A stretch of DNA of 64,000 nucleotides from Colocasia esculenta (lineage: Eukaryota > Streptophyta > Magnoliopsida > Alismatales > Araceae), in NCBI GenBank assembly GCA_014218235.1, contig CM024753.1:188704348-188768347 (forward strand). The letters run 5' to 3'. The notes under the pieces are model-generated. The model was not told the origin of the DNA, searched no databases, and saw only the letters and a list, made by a program, of their open reading frames with translations. This document shows, one piece after another, positions 33,701-42,800 of the stretch (position 1 is the first letter of the stretch; each line of letters begins with the position of its first letter). The position numbers and the translations under genes are program-made.

Positions 33701-36700
33701 GATGTAAACTAACACCGACTTCTGTCGGTGGGGAAAGGTCTAGTACACAAAACCTTAATCGTCTGATAAAATAAATGCGCGGAATAAATGTTGTCTAGTA
33801 AATGGACATGTAAAATACTTGCATCAAGCGAACCGCGAAATTGTCTATTGTACAGACTGACACGCCCGCCAAAACAAAACAAAACAAAAAGAAAAGAAAG
33901 AGAAAAGAGAGAATTTTCCACGTCCGACAATAGTTTAAAAAAAGTTGCACAAAAAAGGAACGATAATGTTCAATTGCACAAAAAAGGAACGAGGATGTTC
34001 AGCAATGCTGCAATTTCACCACCATCTTATATCTGTGGCATCTGTTAAGGAAAAATACGTTGAATGAAATCAAACACAACATGAAGAGAAATCATAATTC
34101 ATAAAATGTATGTCCCAAGTATAAAATAAGAACATAAATAAGCTCAATTTCTGATTCCCTCATTTCTCTCATGCTCTTCCATATTGCTGCATCATAGAAG
34201 GTCCTTAAATTAAAGACAACAATATGTAGTTGACTAGTTTTTTAGACAAGTGTAAAGAAATACCCTCTTCAGGTGTGACGTTGCCAAAGATGAGTGGCCA
34301 TTTGGTTTTGAAACCTCTCCCCTCTAGCAGCTTCACTACGTGTCACATTATCTTCCTCTTGAACCTCTTCATCACCATGCAATGGCATGGCACACTCCAC
34401 ATCTTGGAAAAAAGAATCTAATCCTTGCTCCATTCTTATAAAATTATGGAGTACTCAACATGCCACTGCAATTTTCGTTTGTGTTTTGATAGAATTGTTA
34501 GTCATCACACCACACTTCCTCTTCCTAGTGGAAGGGATATTAGAAGTGCCTGTAGAAGGGGCATTATCACCCTCATTCACATCAACATTTACAAGTGTAT
34601 GAGATCGCCGAACATTGTACTCAGGTGTACCACCCTCTATACCTAAGTCTATGTCAGTATCATCCTCATCCTCTACGTCAACATTATCATTACGAACATC
34701 CAAGAAAGATGTCCTAACTCCCAACATTGGGAGCAGCATTGTTCCTCCCCTTAGCTAATGAATTGGAGCAAATCAATGTTAATTGCTCCATGAATAAGCA
34801 TGGCTTGCCCTAAATTTTTTTATATTCATTTTTTCTTTGAAAAAAATTATTATAAAAAAATTATAAACATTAAACAGTGACAAAAATTACTATCTAAATT
34901 ATCCACACTAAGCTACATACCGCTACCAAGTCTTCCCAGGTCTCCCGATCTCCAGGAACTGGCATGTGCTTCTCATCATCCTAGCCCTAGCCAGAACGAT
35001 TCTTTAGGTCAAGGTACAAGACGTACAATTTCTTCAAAATTTTAAATCTATTTTTTAGATTGTGCAATGAATATCTTAACTTGGAGACTTCGTTGAACTT
35101 AACAACGGTGGTTCTCTATACTTCCTTTGTGAAATTCTCATAGACAAAGCCGTCATCATTGACCTTGTGTTCCACAAGGATGTCTAGCAAAGCACAATCA
35201 GTCTCATAGCTCCAATTTGCAACTCTACCCTTATTTCCGTTCCTTGAACCCATTGTATGCTACTTGATATATCTAGTGCAAATCATGAAGAAGCAAATAA
35301 GAAAGGTCAAATTTTATATAAACAACTGTCATGCACATTAGCAGAAGTAATAATCTTTTGAATAGAAAGACCATTATATAATCATCATGTTTAGTTGCAC
35401 AAAAACTAACTTCATGTTAGTAGAAATATGACACCCATCATCATGTTCAGACACTGATCGGACCACAAAAAATATAAGACACATTTTTATACTGGAAGGG
35501 ATTACCTCGTTGGACATATGAACCATATACATAACATCAAACAGAATGAAAGGGAAGGAAAATACACAGGGAATAGGGGACGCCCACAAACAACATTCAA
35601 AATGTAATATGAACATAAATATATCTTCATAATATTATAACAATGTATGAAGCATAAAAATAGCCATGATAGAAGGGATTACCTCGCCATGCATGTGAAC
35701 AATATGAATATAGAATGAACCGGGAAGGAAATAACACAAGGAACATAGAAGGGCCATACGCTATGTCCAATATGTCATATGAACTCAACACAACACAACA
35801 AACATGGAGCGCAATCAACAGATCGAGGGGGATAGCAAGTACTAGGGTGACTAAGATTTTGCCACGATGGAGAATGGGAAAGGAAGAACCACCAGACAAC
35901 ATGCAACACAAGGGGGAAGGACATGTACCACACAGGTTAGGGTTTTGCAACTTGTGAAAATGGGGGAAGGAAGTAGCAGCAGAGTGCAAACCACAGAGCG
36001 CAGAGGGAATGAAGCACCACCAGACTGTAGGCGACAGATCAAAGATGAAGGAAGTAGTATCAGAGCACACACAACGGAGCACGGTGGAAAGGAGGCACCA
36101 CAACACCGCAAGTGACAGATCGAAGACAAAGGAATGAGCACTGAGCGCAGGCGACGTAGCGGAGTGGGAAGAGTGCAAGCAAGCAGGAGGAGATGAAGGA
36201 AGACCTCGGCGGCTAGAGCAGCATCGCAGCATCGACGAGATGAAATGGCTTTTCCAAATGGGAAAAGGGCATCACGAGGGTAAAGAAGTGGGATGACAGG
36301 GCGTGAAAACCAAAAGAAATGGGGTTATAAGTCATTCCAACAAAAAGTTGGAATGAGTTAGCCCCGGTTCTAACCTCAAAAATGGGGTTAACAAATCCCT
36401 ATTCCCAAAAACCTTAACCCCCTTTATCCCCGGTGTGAAATGGCATACCAAACTGAGAATGAGGTTAAATTAGGGATAACTCATCCCTATCCCCATACCA
36501 AACGGGACGTTTTGATTTTAACCCCAAAGTTGGGGGTAACCTAAGCTTAGCTTAACCCTCGCTTATCCTGGCACCAAAGAACATCTAGAACAGATGTCTG
36601 TGATGCTAATTCACAGTCTTTAGTCTCTGAAGATGGATTGTAGGTGCTCCCTCCTCGGAATAAGTAGCTACAACCTCTGACCTCTGGACATCTAGCTAAT

Positions 36701-37563
36701 TTGGTTGGCTCTCTGTGCATGTTTCCAGATGCTTTTATCTGTAATCATTGACATAATATCTAATTGACAGTCTCCAGGACTCAGATTAAGCGATGTCTAA
36801 TACCAAGTTTGCTTTTGACACTAGTATGTTGTTCTAAGGCAAAATCAGAATGGAATCTTCATGTTGACGTCTATGTTATGGAGAGCTATGCAAGCTTTTA
36901 TCCTTTTATGTTTTTCTTATGGAAGTCATGCAAATTCTGGACACTGAGGGGGCATTTGTTACAGATACATGTCCCTGGGCTTTGGTCAACCTGCTCGGTG
37001 CCTTGGGAGCAGAGCAAATGTGCTTGTGAATGTTCATGCTAGTGACGGTGAAATGAAGAAAGGCAGTTGGACTTGTCCCAAGTAAACTTCTATCTTCATT
37101 TACCACACAAAAGTTGTTCATAGTTGGACCTTGTGTTAATGAATGCATGCTATTGCCTCTACTGATTTATGCCTTGTGCAAATGTTTCAGGTGTCAGTCC
37201 ATCAACTATGCAAAACATCAAAGGTGTATGGGCTGCCAAGAACCAGATAGTATCTCGATCAGTCGATCGCCCACCTTTGGGTTTTCTCTTGGTGCAGATG
37301 CACACAACACAAGTAGGATTGCACTCCCTCAATCAATAGTCAAATACTGTGTTTTGCGATCCCCTCACATCGACAAGAAGTCCAGAGAACAGTTTGAAAT
37401 GAGAATAAAGAAACTTTACATGGTTGTGAAGACTCGTTCTGAGGACTTGCAGAAGAAGTTCTTTTGGTTAAAACGGCAGAGGATACTTGGAGCTCAATAT
37501 GAGATCATATTTTCATACAAAACCAGGCTCCCCCTGAAGCCTGCGGAGCAGGAATGCCCATAG
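27711..37563 (+). CDS. rps10: Chimeric nuclear gene: mL43-like first exon, RanBP2 zinc finger, mitochondrial ribosomal protein S10
   Basis: Three coding exons (27711-27790, 36965-37081, 37191-37563) total 570 bases and join without a stop into 189 residues. Exon 1 (MALRGVQQLRKLVVGYCDW, then RASSRGNR) matches the start of plant mitochondrial ribosomal protein mL43 and is basic, like a targeting peptide. Exons 2 and 3 form a RanBP2-type zinc finger (W-T-CPKC...N...CMGC, residues about 55-76). From about residue 107 the protein is rps10: LRSPHIDKKSREQFEM and KKFFWLKRQRILGAQYEI are near-identical to plant mitochondrial S10. All introns are GT-AG with matching phases (2, then 2). Expected role: small-subunit mitoribosomal protein. 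The first ~35 residues of ordinary S10 are replaced. The long intron holds a PIF element. The join of exon 1 to exon 2 is inferred from phase and splice sites, not from a transcript. Confidence 0.78.
29363..29915 (-). pseudogene. Double GRF-type zinc-finger protein remnant
   Basis: On the minus strand, in three exon-like pieces, I read NSKNPNRPYYSCTRK (about 29900-29858), then after an acceptor SGSCPFFMWIDELLMCPCGK (about 29762-29700). Then TTVKSKGRDFYVCPQSK (about 29680-29630), and after another gap NITNEGCDFFKCAEDVKNEL (about 29535-29475) with a coiled-coil tail to 29363. These are the end of one GRF finger followed by a second complete one. A TGA interrupts the second finger, and the FFKW tryptophan is Cys. 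GRF fingers are nucleic-acid-binding. Whether this was cargo of the PIF element or an older gene is unknown. Confidence 0.65.
30840..31720. repeat. Hairpin minisatellite (CCGGAGG...CCTCCGG) with long G runs
   Basis: From about 31370 to 31715 about ten units of 31-38 bp follow the pattern CAACCGGAGGCACCC then ACCTCCGGTCCAC. Each is self-complementary through CCGGAGG/CCTCCGG. From 30855 to 31170 related units built on AATCGGAGG and TACCTCCGG are separated by G runs of up to 17. Open frames of up to 151 codons on both strands are products of the repeat and are not called as genes. Confidence 0.9.
31735..33330. repeat. Highly degenerate tandem array of about 30-40 bp units
   Basis: Words such as AAATTGCAGAAA, CCCCTG, AATGGCAGAAAT and AGTCAATAAATGACAGAAAT recur every 30-40 bases but have diverged strongly. 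Similar words begin already at about 30590. No protein family is recognisable in the accompanying open frames. Confidence 0.6.
33713..33743 (+). mobile_element. Probable Helitron 3' terminus
   Basis: A perfect 7-bp hairpin CACCGAC-TTCT-GTCGGTG (33713-33730) is followed by nine bases and CTAG at 33740-33743, with T next. This is the classical Helitron 3' structure. The 5' TC end could not be located, and it may lie near 30500, left of the tandem arrays. Confidence 0.5.
33744..34454. other. Uncharacterised PIF-internal sequence
   Basis: AT-rich with no convincing coding region. The minus strand near 34230-34400 may continue the Myb/SANT-type ORF in a decayed form. Confidence 0.4.
34455..35253 (-). 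pseudogene. Myb/SANT-like ORF1 of the PIF/Harbinger element
   Basis: Starts at ATG 35253 and reads GRVANWSYETDCALLDILVE, then ENFTKEV, a stop, then FNEVSKLRYSLHNLKNRFK and ILKKLYVLYLDLKNRSG. This is the plant PIF-type Myb/SANT-like DNA-binding domain (N-terminal W, FNE, LKNRFK, then SG where a SGFGWD motif is expected). After a gap, 34739-34455 gives an acidic linker and a basic patch (TRKRKCG). In-frame stops (after KEV and near SG) make it a pseudogene. In intact elements this protein binds the terminal repeats together with the DDE transposase. Confidence 0.72.
35254..36300. repeat. PIF subterminal region with internal duplications
   Basis: Two related blocks (about 35490-35625 and 35668-35790) share GGGATTACCTCG and the following text. 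From about 35940 to 36170 an AGC/GAG-rich unit of about 80 bp recurs (CACAGAGCGCAGAGGGAATG, CACAACGGAGCACGGTGGAA). A 201-codon minus-strand open frame here is repeat-derived and not called. Confidence 0.6.
36510..36964 (+). other. Remaining intron sequence before exon 2
   Basis: No element or coding segment is recognised apart from the intron's acceptor region at 36950-36964. Confidence 0.5.
36965..37081 (+). other. Coding exon 2 of the chimera (first half of the zinc finger)
   Basis: Preceded by TTGTTACAG and followed by GTAAAC. Its single first base completes the codon left open by exon 1 (AG+A, Arg). It reads YMSLGFGQPARCLGSR early and ends GSWTCPK, with the last codon split after AA. Confidence 0.8.
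37191..37563 (+). other. rps10: Coding exon 3 of the chimera (second half of the zinc finger plus S10)
   Basis: Begins after the acceptor ATGTTTCAG. Its first G completes the Lys codon to give CPKCQSINYAKHQRCMGC. After a linker (residues about 77-106 of the protein) comes the S10 body, ending KTRL and a short new tail (PLKPAEQECP) before the TAG at 37561-37563. The S10 part has no intron. Confidence 0.88.
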
Positions 37564-37928
37564 TGAGCACCGTAAAGACCCTATAGCTGCTCAGAACCGA
37601 CTTGATCCTAGGGTTTAGCTCTCCAGCTGTGGCGTCTTGCAGTAGAGAAGGAGCTCAGTTGGAAGGCGAGGGTGCAGTGGCCAAGTCAGTGAAGACATCT
37701 ACTTCTGTCTGTATTGACATTTGACAATGTTCATTTTGCTACTTCTGTGTCCCACTCTTAGGTCTGCAAACAGCCAATAACGACCGGCTGTAGTAATAAA
37801 AAAAAAGAGGTTTTGGGTTTCAATTTGGGAAATGCCTATCTTTTGGTTCTTCATTTCTTTTGATACTTGGATATTTGGTCAGTTTATTCTGTCTTTTATG
37901 AGATCGTTGGATATTGATCATTATTTTT
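37564..37928 (+). other. 3' untranslated region and downstream spacer of the chimera
   Basis: Contains AATAAAA at about 37795, a plausible polyadenylation signal 230 bases after the stop. No other gene is seen. Confidence 0.5.
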
Positions 37929-38227
37929 AAAAGGGATTTTTGCAAATAAACTATTGTTAGAAGTGAATTTGTCAAAAAAAAAACATTTTTGGAAATACAT
38001 TAGCAAACATATCTTTGTCTAAAATCAAATAGTGCAAATATGTCATCATAATGACATATTAGCATTAAAGGCCCTTGGCAACAAATGTGCCATCGTGTGA
38101 TCATCATAATGGTATATTTGCACTATTTGATTTTAGCCAAGAGTATACCCGCTAATGCAATTTGAGAAATATTTGTGTTTGTAAATTCACTTCTATCAAT
38201 AATTTATTTGCAAAAACACCTTTTTAA
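37929..38227. mobile_element. Fold-back MITE of about 300 bp
   Basis: The left arm from about 37931 (GGGATTTTTGCAAATAAACT) and the complement of the right arm from 38226 (GGTGTTTTTGCAAATAAATT) stay about 80% identical for some 125 bases, including AAAATCAAATAGTGCAAATAT in both. The whole element is therefore one long imperfect hairpin without coding capacity. The target duplication could not be fixed because both flanks are T/A runs. Confidence 0.8.
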
Positions 38228-39181
38228 AATTATATTTCAATAACTAAACTTTATAACAACCAAAATTAATTAGTACGCACAAAGATTAACCTATTATTTT
38301 CAAATGTCTACAAAGATTTATTTGTTACACCTTCCTTCCAGTCAAAATACTGCCAACCCAAGCAGAATAGGTCAAAGAGATTTCAAAGAAAAATATTAAA
38401 CCTTTGAAAGATATTGTAGTGTATTTCATGGAGAAAAAGGTTTGCCTCGAGCCAAATTGCAGACCAACATTTGATTGGTTCACTTGGATCTGACTAGCTT
38501 GCCCAGAACCACTATCAACACCCATTATTATATAGCAAGCATTACTCTAAGAGGCATACAAGCATGGGTATGATTAGTCCTGCTTTTTCTTTTATTTCTT
38601 CATCTAAAACTGAGTCTACCTCTGTTTCCTCAAGAAACATATTTTCTGATGTAAGACGACTCAACCCTACCCTTCCAGCACCAATATTTACAGCATTTTT
38701 TCACCAAGTAAAAAGTAAGCCTGTTGAACAACTGTAGTCCACTATTCACAATTAAATATAACAGCAGAGGCAAAACCACAGTTTGAAGTCCCTGTAATGT
38801 ACAAACTGAAGAACATAAGAAAGTGGCAACAACCACAGCCGGAAAGCCTGTAAAGACAAATTTTGCCAAGCACTAGATAGACGAGGGTAATGGTAATGCA
38901 AACTGCTCACCTATATGTACTAGCAATATGTTTATGAAAGTTGATGTTTTATAGCTAATTCTAGGCGAGCTTTCCAGCAAGTTAAAATGAAAGAGTAATG
39001 CCTGTTGTATACCTCAAGTGGAAAATATTTAGGGTTCCTGACGTGAAAAGAGAAGCTGGATGGCATCGAAGGGCAAGATCATAATTCCAATGAAACAATT
39101 GTCCATAAATGAGGAAAATTGCCCATTCCCAAAAGCACACAAAAAGGCAAACGTTAAGAACTCAGATACAAGTCCAAAGGA

Positions 39182-39218
<37 letters not shown>
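38228..39218. other. 3' flank of the GPI-protein gene with a (CT)n microsatellite
   Basis: No gene is seen in 38228-39150. A CT repeat of about 36 bases (39183-39218) touches the stop codon of the minus-strand gene, so it lies at the start of that gene's 3' untranslated region. Confidence 0.6.
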
Positions 39219-39219
<1 letters not shown>

Positions 39220-39805
39220 TAGCACAGTAAAGTAGAATATATGAGCAACAAAATATAAAGAGAAATAGTAGAGTAGTTTCCCATGGGAAAAGGCGTCCAT
39301 CCACTGCTGCAGGGAATATCTGGCCCACTGAAGCAACCCTTCTTCTGCTTAATACCCATACCACTCTCAATGGCGAAACTGAAGTTAGTCTGTCCACTGC
39401 TGAATAAAATGCACCAAAAGAATGGTCCATGGTGTCGCCCAAGCACGCCTACACCAACCTCTGTGTGTTTTTTGTCTCTCAAGATCGACAAGCTTTTCTT
39501 GTTTAGCGCTAGAACGTTAGAGAAGGCCTCCGCTGGTTCCAAATACTTCCACTGGCAGCCAACAAGACGGCCGGATATAATGCCGACTGTTGGTAACTCT
39601 ACCCCACAGTTGGGTGCAAAGATTTCAGTAATGTCATCCTCTGGAGGTTCACAGCTAGCTGTGTTATTGCTGCTGCAGTTCCCCATGCATCCTGTGATAT
39701 ACTGCAAGGCTATGCAGCCAAGCCCCGAACTATTATACAGCCTTGGTAATTTATGTGCTGTACGATTCTCATTTATAATATTCACGAGTACATTGGCAAC
39801 ATTTC
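39219..39805 (-). other. Exon 2 (mature domain and GPI tail) of the GPI-protein gene
   Basis: The acceptor is at 39806-39807 on the minus strand, and the TAA stop at 39221-39219. It is open for 195 codons with no frame damage, unlike all the transposon sequence around it, which supports a living gene. Confidence 0.82.
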
Positions 39806-42800
39806 CTGCAATGTAAATAGTAGTTAAGAATTCAAAACAAACAAAAGGATGATACAATAATAGACTAGTTCTCCAATGAGCTTCACAAATGGAGGGAAGA
39901 AAAATGATAAAATCATATGTTGAATATTCTGTGGATTATTTTGCACACTAGGTTACATGTCCATATATTAAAAGAAGAAGCTCTTTTAGTAAATCCATCT
40001 CAATATTTACAATTTGGATTGTCCAAATGACAAAAGCGTACTTCCTGAAATATCATGTCAATACACACTGCATAGCCAAAGCTCAATGATTGCAGGTAGC
40101 GTTGGATGGCATAACTTCTTGACAAATAACAAAGTCAGTTTAGAAATGTTTTATATATAGAAGGAAGTACAAAGTTACTACAGAATTTGAAGTACAAAAT
40201 TTCAGGAATATTTATGTGACATCCTAGCTTTTTGGATCCTGGTTATTCGGTTTCTGAATTCCAATTGTTGGGTCCGACAGTTAGTTCAGCTTCCGGAAGG
40301 CCTTGGGTAAAGGTGTGACTTCCCGTCGCTTGTGGAATTTTCCAATTCTCATTCATTCACTGTGGATTCATTAAGGCGACATGCCTGGAAGTTGCCTTCT
40401 AAAGGCAACATGTGAGGGTGTCGCGTTTTTATGCCAGGTGTCCATAGTGGCCAACTGTGTCCATAGGTCACACCATTAAGGTGACCCGGCGACATGTCAC
40501 ATTCTTAGTCTGTCCTCTAGCTGCTTGCTCACTGTTCACCAACAGATTTTCAGCTACTGGCTAAGTTAAAGTATGAAGGCGACATGGATGCAAGTCACCT
40601 TATAAAGGCGACATGATGGGCAATCGCCTTCATGTTTCGTGTGCGGTGATTCCAAATCGAGTTGTGTCGTGCTGTTGAGTTATAGGCATGCCTGTAAGGG
40701 TCTAGCCAGTGGGTTCGGTGTGGTGGTCCCCGTCGTCAGAACTCCATAACCAACTCCGCCAACCCACGAGCCATGAAGTTTCGAAAGGATAATCACATTA
40801 GTGTCCAGTAGGAAATGTATAGAAAAAATAAAGTACTTACATGAATATAAATATGTACAACAAATTACATTGTCTCATTACACAACGAAAGCTCAAAAGA
40901 AAAGTACATCAGCCAGGGCATACCTCTGGCTCACAAACTCATAAGTGCTGGTAGGAGAGGTCCGACTCAATGTTGAGGAGGTACGGTCGGGGGCTGAAAA
41001 CTCACCTGCTCACTCTCACCTAGAAAAGGGTGTAGGGGTTTGAGTCTCAGAGTCACTGGCTTAGTAGGGAAGATCTCAAAACATACAGTAAACCACATGA
41101 TCCATAATAATAGATAATCATGCTGAATTTAAATAAATAACACTACTGAGCAGGAAATAAAAACACTACCGTATGCTTTCGATAACACACGCAAGAACCG
41201 CAAGTAGGCTAGTATGACGCTACACTCGGGACACAATAACTGGCCCCTGAAACCAAAACCTGACCTAGACAAGAGATAAGCAACCTCGCAGTCTCGCAAT
41301 AAGAAACGCATTCCAACTACTGCACCCACATCTGAACCTTCTGACTAAAGAGGCAATGGGGACTACTCACTATCTCTAGCTCAAAACTAGCTAGGACCCA
41401 GCAAGTCTGCTAGTGTCTGTTCCCCCAACTACAAGTGTACTCAAACCACATACAGTAGGTTGTCCAACAGTCACGTTTCCCCTGCTTGGGACGAGGAACT
41501 AAAAGGAGAGTCTGGTAAGATGACAAGACTTCGGCAATGCACGCAACACAAGGTCTAAACCCATATTCGCACACAAAGTGCAAGGCACACACTAGTAGCC
41601 GAAGCTCCTGACTGGAGGTAAGTAACTAAGAGTCGACACTACCAAACTCGTTAGAAACATATCGGAAACCCATTCGCATCACGTAGCACAACTATACACA
41701 CAACCCCAAACTTCGGCCTGCATAGAAGTGGAAACGTGCCACTTCTTGCAGCCACCTTCAAAATGTGGTTAGTCAATATGCCATGACTCGACAACCAAAA
41801 CACGTCGTCCTAGGGGACCGCATTCTGAACGCACCTTATCCCCTGGCCACGTTCTCACATAGAGAACGCAGAACACACAGTCCTACTTGAAATCTCATTC
41901 AATCCGCGATTCACAACATCTTCAACCTCTATACTTATTTAGAACGATAAACATACTTTTATCATCATAAACTAGCATCTAAACATGCTACCAAGCTCAC
42001 TTGACTTCTACACATGGATTCTAACTATTTAAATAGGTAAAATAAGTTGCATCCACCATAAGTCAAGGTAAACAATAGTTGCAACATGCTAAATCTGATC
42101 TACTCAAGTTGAGAAAACCCAAACCTCGCAAGAAAACATGAGAAGAGAACCACCCTACTAAACAAGGAGGAAAACACCCGTTAGGGCCTTCACGTGATCT
42201 GACCGCCGTCTCCTAGCACAAATCTGCCTCCAAAATGTTCGAACCCATTCAAAAGAGCCAAAACCCGCAAGATCTTGCTCTGGGGAACCGCCTGGCAGAG
42301 CAGAGGGTGAAAACTCTCGCTCTGCAGGCGTCCCAGCCAAAAAAGGTGCTCGAGACAAGAATGCGCCGCCCTGACCAACCACATTTTAAATGCGCCTTGT
42401 CAGGAGGCCGCGTCCTCAATGCTAGGCATACGTCCTAGAGGGACACGTAACCAATTCAAACTACTACTGAAAACAATGTAGGGAAGCCACCTACGACTCA
42501 AACCGGAATGCGATGTCAGGGAGAGGCACGTTAAGAACATGGCAGCCACCCCTGATGCGTTCTGAGTTATGCTGGGCAAAACCTACAAAACTTAAGACAT
42601 GCTTAGAACACTATAAACTAGCGACATACACTACACACACACCAGTAGTCATCTCGTAGAAACCACAATAACCATTAAAGCCAATAGAGAAGATTCAGAA
42701 AGCACCACGCACTATATTTCTACCACTTAAAAAGAAACTTTGTCTTCGAAATTTAAAGTAAATCCAAGAAAAATAAACATTCATTTAAAATTAGATATTA

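Larger units (their letters stand above)
28595..36509 (-). mobile_element. Decayed PIF/Harbinger-type DNA transposon in the intron
   Basis: The ends are inverted repeats. GTCCCGTTTGGTATTGGGATA at 28596 pairs with the complement of 36488-36508 (one mismatch in 21), and a weaker similarity extends about 100 bases further. The left flank is TTA, the 3-bp duplication type of this superfamily, while the right flank (TTT) is only close. A Myb/SANT-like ORF1 lies on the minus strand near the right end, as expected. The DDE transposase itself was not found. The element has been invaded by repeats and probably by a Helitron. It could instead be two related short elements flanking other DNA. Confidence 0.65.

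Noticed and set aside
33710..33732. CACTA-type subterminal repeat (CACCGAC...GTCGGTG)
   Set aside because: Only one copy is present and no CACTA terminus is nearby. The Helitron 3' structure explains it better.
35627..36232. 201-codon minus-strand frame rich in Cys/Ser/Leu
   Set aside because: Repeat-derived sequence in the PIF subterminal region with no family match.
39029..39442. 137-codon minus-strand frame containing a RERERE run
   Set aside because: It is another frame of exon 2 of the GPI-protein gene plus the CT microsatellite.
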